From: Drosophila persimilis
Lineage: Eukaryota > Arthropoda > Insecta > Diptera > Drosophilidae
Assembly (NCBI RefSeq): GCF_003286085.1
Contig: NW_020825289.1
Coordinates: 1,922,001-1,986,000 of the forward strand
Length of the DNA stretch: 64,000 nt
Direction: 5' to 3'
The notes beneath the pieces are model-generated. The model did no database searches. It was not told where the DNA came from and saw only the letters and a program-made list of their open reading frames with translations. Made by a program: the position numbers and the translations under genes. Each line of letters begins with the position of its first letter. Position 1 is the stretch's first letter. This document shows, one piece after another, positions 1 to 10,200 of this stretch.

Positions 1-581
1 AGGATCCCAGAACCCATAAGAGCTAGAGCAACCAAATTTGGTGTCCACACTCCTGTGATATCGGACCTTGACCGTTTTGTGTCAAAATTTCGCCGCACCC
101 CCTTCCGCCCCCGCAAAGGACGAAAATCTGGGGCAACCACAAATCTCAGAGACAATTAAGGCTAGAGTATCCATCTTTGGTATCCGCACTTCTGTTAGAT
201 CTCACTATAAAACGTATATCTCAGAATTTCGCCCTACCCCCTTCCGCCCACACAAAGGATGAGAATCTGTTGCATCCATAATATTGCAGATTCGAGATAA
301 CTAAAAACGCAGAATCATAGAGAATGACCATATCTATCCAGTTGCTGAATTTGGATCAGATCGGATAATTTTTATAGCCGAAATGAAAAAAAAACAATTT
401 TCAGTGGCTACGCAGCACTCGACGTCACGCTTAGACTGATTTTCTGTCTCTCGCACGCACTCTTTGTCGTGTCGTTTAATATTAGCGGCGTCTGCCGGAG
501 GAGAGCCATACTGACTTAGTATCGGGTATAACAGGAGAGTTGCGGTGTCCGCAGCAGCTCACAACGTTCCCCCTCGTTTTT
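1..581 (+). mobile_element. DINE-1/INE-1 (helentron-like) 3' fragment
   Basis: Matches the 3' half of the complete copies at 870-1986 and 12852-14018: the CCCCTTCCGCCCC blocks, the ATTAGCGGCGTCTGCCGGAG segment, ATCGGGTATAA, the terminal hairpin and the end CGTTCCCCCTCGTTTTT. The 5' part is before the window. Non-autonomous and non-coding; the short ORF at 68-262 is not real. Confidence 0.85.
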
Positions 582-869
582 CAGCTGGCTTGTTACTTTC
601 AAGGCGAAATTTAATTTCAGTAAAGAAAACAAGCAAAACATTTTTTCTCAATTAGGGACACATTTTTCAATAAATTCGATACCAAGAATAGCAAGAAATT
701 AAAAAACAAAATGATTCTGGTACAAAATAAAAAAGTCAACTTTTGTAACATCAATGGGATCTGCAGGTCTGCAGTAAAAACTTTTACGACATTTATTAGC
801 TTCAAAATAATTTGTAAAAGTTGAACCTTGTTCCGGTGCTTATTTTCCTATGTACAATTTTTTAATTTT
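582..869. other. AT-rich spacer, nothing recognised
   Basis: Stretch between two DINE-1 copies without coding or repeat similarity that I could recognise. Confidence 0.5.
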
Positions 870-1986
870 TATACCCGATACTCAAAATGAGTATTGGGGT
901 ATATTAGATTTGTGGTAAAAGTGGATGTGTGTAACGTTCAGAAGGAATCGTTTCCGACCCCATAAAGTATATATATTCTTGATCAGCATCAATAGCCGAG
1001 TCGATTGAGCCATGTCTGTCTGTCCGTCTGTCCGTCCGTCCGTCTGTCCGTCTGTCCGTCCCCTTCAGCGCCTAATGCTCAAAGACTATAAGAGCTAGAG
1101 CAACGATGTTTTGGATCCAGACTTCTGTGATATGTCACTGCTACAAAAATATTTCAAAACTTTGCCCCGCCCACTTCCGCCCCCACAAAGGGCGAAAATC
1201 TGTGGCATCCACAATTTTAAAGATACGAGAAAACAAAAAATGCAGAATCGTAGAGAACCATATCTTTTAGACTGCGGAATCTGAATTGGATCGTATTATT
1301 ATTATAGCCAGCATCAAGAAAACAATTTCATTTTTTCTCGCCCTGTCTCTCTCTAACACACAGGTAGCATAGGCGGCTTTGCTTAGAGTAAAACATTAGC
1401 GCCTAGATCTCAGAGACTATAAAAGCTAGAGTAACCAAATTTGGTATCCACACTCCTAATATATATCGGACCGAGACGAGTTTGTTTCAAAATTTCGCCA
1501 CACCCCCTTCCGCCCCCGCAAAGGATGCAAATCTGGGGATATTCACAAATCTCAGAGACTATTAAAGCTAGAGTAACCAAATTTGGTATCCGCACTTCTG
1601 TTAGATCTCACTATAAAACCTTTATCTCAAAATTTCGCCCCACCCCATTCCGCCCACACAAAGGACGAAAATCTGTTGCATCCACAATATTGCAGATTTG
1701 AGAAAACTAAAAACGCAGAATCATAGATAACGACCATATCTATCAGATTGCTGAATCTGAATCAGATCAGATCATTTTTATAGCCAAAGGAAACAAATCA
1801 ATTTGCAGTGGCTACGCAGCGCGTCACATCACGCTCAGACTGATTTTCTGTCTCTCTCGCACGCACTCTTTGTCGTGTCGTTTAATATTAGCGCCGTCTG
1901 CCGGAGGAGAGCCATACTGACTTAGTATCGGGTATAACTGTAGAGTTGCGGTGTCCGCAGCAACTCACAACGTTCCCCCTCGTTTT
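870..1986 (+). mobile_element. DINE-1/INE-1, full length (~1.12 kb)
   Basis: Starts TATACCCGATACTC and carries the family core (CGTTTCCGACCCCATAAAG, TATATATTCTTGATCAGCAT, GAGCCATGTCTGTC) with a variable GTCTGTCCGTCC run at 1014-1065. It ends GTATCGGGTATAA, then a hairpin (GAGTTGCGG...CCGCAGCAACTC), then CGTTCCCCCTCGTTTTT. The subterminal TATACCCGATAC/GTATCGGGTATA inverted motif and 3' hairpin are helentron traits. No coding capacity; mobility would depend on an autonomous helentron. Confidence 0.9.
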
Positions 1987-2044
1987 TATCTGTAAAGAAC
2001 GTTTTATGGTCAATTTCGCTATTTACAATAAAATAAACCCAACT

Positions 2045-2360
2045 GGGTAACAAATTTATAATTGGAGGAGACTTTAATGCGAAGCACAGGCTTTGGGGTA
2101 ATCACAGAGTAGACCGCAGAGGGCGCATGACGCCCCAACTAATGGGTCGACTCAACTACTTGCGACAGGAAGACCCACCCACTACCCACCGTTTCAGAGG
2201 TCCATGCCCTCTTGGCTAGACATCTTCATATATCGATCTATTCCTAGCAATCAACTTACCATCCGTGAAGAGCATGACCTTAGCTCGGACCATCTGCCTA
2301 TCATTGCTACATTATCGACAACTCAGCAGCTTCAGCAAGGCACAACCGAAAAACAGCACA
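2045..2360 (+). pseudogene. Jockey-clade LINE endonuclease fragment, frameshifted
   Basis: FIIGGDFNAKHRLWG is the catalytic GDFN segment of an apurinic-type endonuclease. The frame ends at TAG 2216-2218 after GPCPLG. The shifted frame continues WLDIFIYRSI and reaches SDHLPI, the conserved catalytic SDH. So one indel near 2207-2215 separates two endonuclease pieces; no reverse transcriptase follows. Clade assignment between jockey and related LINEs is uncertain. Confidence 0.7.
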
Positions 2361-2895
2361 GGGTAGAACATATACTAGACGGTTTCCAAGACGGTTGCTT
2401 ATTTGGATATTTCGCAGGCCTTCGGCCGGTTGTGGAACGAGGGGACTACTCGGCACTGAGGGGGAGGACCTTCCGTGTTGCCCACGATAGTGCAGCTTCT
2501 TTGACCAAGACCAAGACCATAAGTTGCTCTAACAGGGACAGCAGACAACGTACTTTGTATCAATCAAAATATAAAATAAAATCCTAATTTTAATAAATAA
2601 AAAGATTCGTGTATTGATTTTATCCATAACGCTCATAAAACTTTTGCACCTCTTTTCGGTTGATGTCCCACTGTGCTGCGAGAATGGTAAACTATTAATT
2701 GAATATGCCATGAATTCGGCAACAGTGGGAATGGGAGAATATACTTTAATATAATAATGTCCTGATCTAATTAAAATTGTGTGATCTACATAATCAAATT
2801 ATTTAGATTCTGCGCTTTCAGTTTACTTTTATACTTAAAATTGCGACTGCGACAGATTTTTGGCGTTTAGGACTCGGGGCATAAATTGGAGATAC
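2361..2895. other. Unassigned sequence
   Basis: Contains a GC-richer block to about 2530, possibly more of an unidentified element, then AT-rich DNA. No supported gene. Confidence 0.5.
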
Positions 2896-3465
2896 ATTAG
2901 TTTATTTATTTACTTAACAATTATCTGCTAATAATGGTACTTAATTACAAAAGGAGGAAAGAAGAGAAGTTGAAGATTTGTTCAATTTAGGTGATTATAA
3001 ATATTACATGCTATTAGCTTAAGGGATAGTTCAGGGGATGAGTTATAACAGAGGGAATTGTAGTTATGGCATATAACCCTAAAAGGTTCATGTAGGGCAT
3101 AATTAGACCTACTTATGGGTAAGCGGATTGGCCTAAAAGTACGGGTAGGTCTAAATGGAACGGCAGCGTCAATCTGACCCAAGAGAGTTTGGGAGTTAAC
3201 AATCCCGAGAAGGAGCTTGTGCGCGAACATTACGCCATTGCATATTCTGCGATGGTGCAACGACGGCAGGTCAATTAGATTTAGTCTAGACCGGTAGGGT
3301 GGCAAGATTCTACCCGAGTTACGAAGGACAAAAATTAAAAATTGCTTTTGCACGGATTCAATAACAACCTGCTGCTCTTTATACTGCGGGCTCCACACAC
3401 AAGAACAATACTCCTATATCGGACGTACTATACAGTTGTTTAGTAGCATACGGGTCGTCAAGCTC
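2896..3465 (-). pseudogene. CR1-type LINE, 3' end (C-terminus of ORF2)
   Basis: The minus-strand reading has EYCSCVWSPQYKEQ, LPSLHHRR and SNYALHEPFRV. These correspond to EYGSCVWCPQYK, LPSLVNRR and SNYSLQEPFRV in the CR1 copy at 21298-23162. This is the thumb and C-terminal tail after the reverse transcriptase. 5'-truncated, as usual for LINE insertions. Confidence 0.75.
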
Positions 3466-3605
3466 CGTAAGTGTGATATCACAGAAGTCTCCACACAAAT
3501 CTGTCATTGTCAAATTTGTAATTGTCTCTGACATCTAAGGGCTCATCAAGTCGATGAGACAGATGGACTCGGCTATTTATGCTGATCAAGAATATAAATA
3601 GTTTA
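3466..3605 (-). mobile_element. Degenerate DINE-1 5' fragment
   Basis: Minus-strand match to the DINE-1 start region: ATATCACAGAAGTC and GACTCGGCTATTTATGCTGA followed by TCAAGAATATAAATA. Diverged, and abuts the CR1 fragment. Confidence 0.6.
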
Positions 3606-3997
3606 TACGGTTAGAAAAATATTTAAAAAAGTGTAAATTAGTACATTTGACAAGCGATACTCCTTCAACATCAGTACCAAACTGTTTGAATCTGGCATTC
3701 TGTGCTTCGTCCTTATCTTCATCTCCGCGTGTACTATGTTATAATTTAAGCGTATGCATATCGTTGATTGAAGGAATGGGAAATTTGACTCTTTATATGT
3801 ACATATGTATGTATTTGAAAACGAAAATAAATAAATTAAATTATAAGAATATATGTATAAACATATGTATATGTAGAAACTGTAGTAACGGATTCTTAAC
3901 CTTCAAAAGAAACTGTAAAATCTTAAGTTATGCCATCTTTAGGTTCTTCATACATGTTCACAAGTTTTATAGCCTCTATTTTGTATACTTTCCACAG
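3606..3997 (+). other. Intron sequence upstream of the first Wnt5 exon in the window
   Basis: AT-rich; ends in the polypyrimidine acceptor before 3998. No transposon match seen. A long open frame runs through it into the exon, but base composition and the acceptor argue that it is intron. Confidence 0.6.
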
Positions 3998-4222
3998 GAA
4001 AAAATTAATCGAGAGATTTTAAACTCGAAAATTTTTCAAGCAGACGGTAAAAGCAAACGACGGAAACGGAAGCGGAAGAATCAACGGGCTGTAGTTGAAG
4101 ACGCGCCTATTGCTAGCAACAATGACAGAGTAAATTATGTGGATGGAGTGGATACTTCAACCACAACAACTACCAAGGCTAGAAGCCTAATGAATTTACA
4201 TAACAATGAAGCAGGTCGTCGG
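3998..4222 (+). CDS. Wnt5: Wnt5 exon with basic and Ser/Thr-rich insert
   Basis: Seventy-five codons in phase 0. The acceptor is TTTCCACAG ending at 3997; the donor is CGG|GTATGT at 4222/4223. The product starts EKINREILNSKIFQADGKSK, followed by a run of Lys/Arg, an acidic/Asn stretch, five consecutive threonines and LHNNEAGRR. In Wnt proteins the segment around NNEAGRR lies just before the acylated hairpin, so the upstream part is the lineage-specific insert. The reading frame stays open upstream of the acceptor to 3647, but that stretch is AT-rich intron and is not counted as coding. Confidence 0.87.
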
Positions 4223-7200
4223 GTATGTTTTTGAAATAAAATTATTTTTTCTATTACGTAGTGGAAATAAGTTTTCCAAATTTGTTGTTCAAATCCACTG
4301 TTGATTAAGGTTGTGACGGCGCTTCGGCCGGGGGATTTGCTCGTCGCGCCGGGTTCCACAGAAATTTGTTTGATCTCTGGGTGTGGTAGCTGAAAGAGAG
4401 TCTCGTGGTTCAAGAATAAGGCGGGGATTAAGCGGTAATAAAAGAGATAGAGTTATTTTTATTGTTCTTCAAAAGGGTACAAAGTTTGGTAGGTGCGCGG
4501 GTTTTTTTCTTCTGGCTCTTCCTTCGGGGTCGTCCTTCGGGTCCTGGTAGTCTTCTGGTCGGTGTCGGTTGAGGGTGTGGAGGTCTAATGCGCTCCGAGG
4601 AGAAATAATGTTGCGGAGGGTAAATGCGCTCCGAGGAGAATAGGAGGATCGTTGGGGCTGCTGGTGGCTGCTACTGATGCTTACCTCTCCACTGGCCGGA
4701 GCCGAACTGATGATGATCGCTCTGGCGGAGCCCCTTTTATTTCCGAAAAGCAGCTGATCGTACGGTATGTCCCTAGCGAATTGTGCTGAGGTGTCCCTAA
4801 CGCGTTTATACGGATCGGCTGATAGTGTGCCCGTTGGAGCTTGGGTTATGGTCACACTTGGGGCGGTGAGCTGTGGGTGTGACCGTGGGTGGCTGTGCTA
4901 CGGGCCCATTGGTGGTGATCAGCTGTGGTTGGTTTTATGTATCATTTATTGTTTTTTTATTTCTTTTTATTTCTTATGTGGCAGGTCTTCATGTATTTGT
5001 CGCTTATGTTCTACTTATCCTACTAATACTTATTTTATAGTCTTCATGGCTTGTCTTGGTGTTTCTAGTGTTATTATTGTGGTATTTGTGGCGCCGGCGC
5101 TTGGTCTTCCTGGCGCTGGACGTCATAAGTTTACTACTCTGGAATACTCAGAGTGACGCTTGAAATTACGATGCTTCTTCACAAATATTTTTAGGCGGGT
5201 AAATAGAAAGCTTTTGTTACGAAATTTGCATATGTTTCTATTGACGTCTGAAAAATTAGAAGAGTTTTTCTAACTGAAATTAACCGAAAACTTTGGGTGG
5301 CTGTAATTTAGTTATTTATTCGGCGGGGCGAAAATGGATACGCTCGATCTCCTTCAATGTTAGCAAACAACTACATTTTCTTCACAATTCAAATCTCTTA
5401 CTCTAGCTAACCTACGGTGGCAAAGCGGGGCGAATTCGCCAAGAGCGAGAGAGCGAGCGTTTATTGCGCTCCCGCTTTGCCCTAGCCTAAATTACACTAG
5501 ACTTCATAATTACGACCAAATAAAGAATAATCGCCGCATAGAATGAAGGTCACGCAACACCGGCCCCGTTGAACGCCTGCATCGGCTTCAACACATTGGG
5601 AGCGGCGCCAACTTGTGTATGGCCCGCCGGCGATGAGCGACCCGCCTGTCAGCAGGTGTTAGGGCCTCGCCGTCGCTTGGATCTTGGCTGATGGCTCCCA
5701 GCGGCCTCGAGTTCATTATGGCCTCGATGCCGACGAGGACTGTGGCGAGCTCTTCGACGGTTAGGAGCGCGCTGCCTACTGCCCGTAGGAGTACGCTCTT
5801 GGCAGTTTGTGCTCGTGGGCCGACATGAAAATTCGAATGGTGCAGATGACGAATATAGCTTCGCACGAATTGCGAGCGCTTAGTCAAAAGCAGAGGAAAC
5901 TTGGCATCGTATGATATAGGAACTTTGGCTAGTCGCCCCCCCACTCGCAACAACGAAAAGTTGCACCAAGTCCCTGTGTCTTCATGGATGAATGGGTTCA
6001 ACCGCTGAAGACTAGGACCAATTGTAGATCCTTTCCTAACTTTTTCGATTTCTCCGTGATACTCGTGATGCTGGACGATTTCGACAATTTTATAAAATGC
6101 TTCATTGTATTCGGTCGGTGAGATAGTTTTTTCGAAATTTAGGCTTGGGTCTTTATATTTTCTTATGAAGCGGAACACATACACGAACACTCTAAGCAGT
6201 TGGAGGTGTGAGGAGAATCCCTCGATGACATCTAACAGCTCCGAACTTCGCACAGCCGCGGTCAGACCGACCGCAGTCTTCCTCTTTTCCAGCTGAAGAT
6301 CATCGGAGTGTTCGAAATGAGCGTTCTTGGGCCAGTTTTCTTCTTCCTCTTTCAGAAATAATGTTTCTTCGAACCAAATTGACTGAACGATTCGTCGACG
6401 TCACAACCTTTTGAGACAATATCTGCTGGGTTCTGTTTCGTGGGTACATGACGCCACGTAGCATCATCTGACCACTCTTGAATCTCAGTCACTGTACTTG
6501 AAACGAATGTCGACAACGACGATGGATGAGACCGGAGCTCTGAATCCGACCAATAAACGACTCGTTCAATGGGCTCGTTTAATAGGGGCTTGATTCTGTG
6601 ATAGAGATCTGCGAAAAGGTGAGCGTCACATAACTCAAGCCTTGGGAGCGTTTTGGTCTTGAGCGGCGCTACTTTGGATTTCGAAGTCAACAAAGATATT
6701 TTTAAACCTTCTGCAGCACGCTCCATAGGCTCTCATGGAGGCCTCAGCGAAGGCATGTATTTGAATCGGTGACATCGGATCGGAATACACAAACCGAGAT
6801 ATGGATATGTCTTCCAATTGAGAGAGTGTATTTTTCAACTTATTCCACGCTGTTTCCAAATGCAGCGGGATCGACTCATTCCAATCTAGTTTGTTAAGCC
6901 AAAGCTCCTGCAATAGGATCTTGCCTTTTATGACGATAGGACTTAACAAACCAAGGGGGTCAAACAACTTTTATGTCACCGATAGTATGTTCCGTTTTGT
7001 CGCTCGGAGACCCATAACTGAATTGTCAATTTTGAACTTAAAGGCATCGTCAGCAGGTAACCATGAGATTCCTAACGCCTTTGTCGACTCTGAATCCGAG
7101 ATTGTAATGGGTTTGGCTGTGCTCTCAGATGCGGTGATCTCGGGTGAGTTTGAGCTCTAGGGAATGAGAGCTTCGCAGACTCACTCAACCTTTTCAAACA

Positions 7201-10200
7201 CCGGATAGCTAAGAATGGGACTGGTCCAGTCCCATAGGTTACAGTGTTGAGCTTGTATAATCTTAAGGATTCAGAAGGGTCTCTTCTCCACACTATGAGC
7301 TAAAACTGCCGATCCGCTTCGTTCACCATCACTTGGCGATACAACTTTTTGATATCGGCAGTCAGGGCAAACCTGTGCAGACGGAAACGGAGCAGTGGTA
7401 AGTATAGTTCCTCTTGAATGGTAGGTCCGACCATCAGAATATCATTCAAGGCCACCTGTGAGGACGTCTTGGACGAAGCATCGAACACGACTCGGAGCTT
7501 GGTAGACGTACTTTGGGGCCTCAGAACACACTGATGAAGGATTACGTAGTGTGGAGTAGAAGGAATCGTATTGTCATTAGGAGACATATGACCTAAGGAG
7601 AGGTACTCTTCTATGAATTCCAAGTACATTTTCTTCCACTCAGGGTCATGATGCAATCGTCTTTCAAGCGAAAAAAACCGCCGTTTAGCAACCTCAAACT
7701 AGTTGCCTAAACAATTTCGGCCTGATGATAGTACCTGAGTCGTCTTACGATAGTGTTCTTCACGTAGCTTGTGCTCAGGTGTGCCAATTTTCTTGGTAGA
7801 TGGCAGACCAATCGGTCAGGGTTATAACCTAAAATTGATTTCAGGATGCAAAAATCAAAGGAGAACTCACTACCATTTATTCGCGACTTCACCCCTGTGT
7901 GTATTTTTTCCTTTACTTGAGAGTTAGATTCACTAATTCCAAGTTAATACAGGACTTCTCTCTACGGATCTGTAAGCGATTAGCGAGGTCCACGGCAATG
8001 AAATTTGTTTGTGATCCAGAGTCGAGCAGAGCTCTGGCCAGAATGTGTTCACCGCTCTTAGTTCAGACGCTTACGATCGATGTAGCCAGAATTACCCTGT
8101 CCAACGCTGTCCCATGCAGAACATGTGACGTGGAAGGTTGATTCTGATTTGATGGAGGAGAATAACTCTCATGGGGTGGTGGCAACGCGAGACTATTCGC
8201 CGACACTGTGTATCGATGCAATAATGTATGATGTGAGCGGCTGCACACTCGACATTTATTGGCTTTGCATTTTACAACAGCGTGGCCTTTTCGCAGATAA
8301 TTAATGCATAAGGATGCCGACTTGGCAAACTAAAAACTTTGCATCACCGAGAGACGCGAAAATGGAGGGCAATTTGACACTACATGGTCTCCTGAATTGC
8401 AGTAGCTACAAGATTGCTGAGTTCTACTGTTGGTAGAAGTGGAAGAACAAGCAAATGAACTGCGATTATGTGGCTTGTTTGGCATGACTTTTTCTTGCCT
8501 TGGCTTGGTCGATTCCTTAGCAGACAGATGCTGGTATCGACGATTCAAGACTTTCTCAAAGTCGGGCCACAGCGGCAACTTCTCATAGGTAACCTGTTGT
8601 AAATATGAGACGAGTACGTTGTTTGGAAAAAGGTAGCGAATAAATTTGAACTACCAACAGCAGAAGCTTCTGTTTTGTTCTGGTAATGAAGGGACGGAGG
8701 AAAAGCGTTTGACTTACGCTTAGAGCTAACGAACGAATAGAGTTTTTTAGGATCACTACGAAAGTTACTACTACATTGTGAAAGGTAATGATTATAACAC
8801 TGACTATTGACGGCAAGGAACAGAGAGCGAGCGGAGGAGTATAGAGCTAAGGCCAACGTGGAGCCCGACTTCTGGTACTTTTTATAGAGCCGGGATTTAT
8901 TATTTTTTAAGTATGACAAATACTTGGAGAACCAGGGAGGCTTGGACGATACAGGTACAGTGATATCTGGAACAAATGTATTAAGGGCGGAGTAAATAGA
9001 ACTATAAAAAGAGTTAACAGTTGCATCTATGTTCGGTAATAAATAAAGAAACGACCAATCAACACGCGAGAGATGTAGATCTAAATCGATAAAGTTTGTT
9101 TTGCGAAAACACTTTATGTGACAAGGAGCCATGGAACTGTCAGCACCTCCAGATTGTGTACACTCCAGTGATATCAACAAAGTTGGATGGTAAGGATCTT
9201 CAGGGAGAGATATTGGGCTTGCTCTAGATACCGTAGCAAGAGAACCATCGTTAACAAAAACGAGGTCAAGAAGTCTGTCCCTAATGTTTTTAACGGCATT
9301 AATTTGGACAAGGGAAATATCCGTTAGCCCATTGATAAAGTCATTATGGCAATTGGGAAACAACAGGTTAGCGTCATCACAAGGCAGCCAAGAAAGAAAT
9401 GGGAGGTTAAAGTCCCCAATGACAATAATTCGATCATTGCACCCTAATGCAGAAACAACAGTATTAATTGCTGAGAGGTGGTGTAAGTAAAGCTCAGCAT
9501 CAGACCTGGGAGGAATGTAAGAGCAGGTTAAATAAAAAAATGCGGAGCCGACACGAACTTTGACTGCAACAAATTCAATTCCATGAATGTTATTGAATGG
9601 GAATAACTCAGATGAGAAAACAGATTTAACTGCAATCAGAACCCCACCTGCAAAAGATGGGCGGTCCATTCTATAAATAGTGTAACTATCAATGAAAATT
9701 TCATGATCATTGACAGAGGAGTTAAGCCAGGTTTCGGTAAACGCGATGGCATCGAAATCAAAGGACGCGCTTTTAGTATGAATTTGACGCAATTTTCCCA
9801 GCAAACTGCGAACGTTCTGATAGTGCATGGAAAAATAGTACATCAGTTTTTTGGAGCATGTTCGGTAATTCTTGGATTCGAGTTCGAATCTTTGAGAAGG
9901 AACTCATGCACAATTGTATGCTCACGCTATATTGACGGTACTAGAGAACTGGATAGTAAAGAATCAGGGAGAAGAATTTTAAAGGATGATATGTTGCGCT
10001 TATGTTTAAATGTAAATTTAGTCACAACTATATCTGCAGGCGAAGTGTTAAGTTTAGAGGAAAGATGTTGTTTAACATCCTCCGTTGTAGCCTCAGGAAT
10101 AAGACGAGAAACAAATATTGCTTTCCGAGGGACCACTGCTCTAAGTTGAAGTCCCGAGCGAGATCGAGATGGTGGAGCCACTCCTAAAAGAGATCTCGGT

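Larger units (their letters stand above)
5233..8585 (-). mobile_element. BEL/Pao retrotransposon 'BEL-1', 3' LTR plus decayed gag-pol
   Basis: Minus-strand element with gag zinc knuckle, protease, RT, RNase H and integrase pieces in BEL/Pao order, followed by a G-rich tract and an LTR (5233-5559). The 5' LTR and most of gag are missing: at about 8580 the gag frame is joined directly to a CR1 endonuclease frame in the same orientation. Confidence 0.85.

Noticed and set aside
1014..1065. GTCTGTCCGTCC tandem as an independent satellite
   Set aside because: It is the standard variable internal run of DINE-1 and occurs at the same place in each copy.
1..3997. Search for upstream Wnt5 exons
   Set aside because: Only transposon fragments and AT-rich DNA were found; no Wnt motifs in any frame.
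3647..4234. 195-residue open frame read as one protein
   Set aside because: Only 3998-4222 is coding. The upstream part is AT-rich intron ending in a good acceptor and the last codons run past the GTATGT donor.
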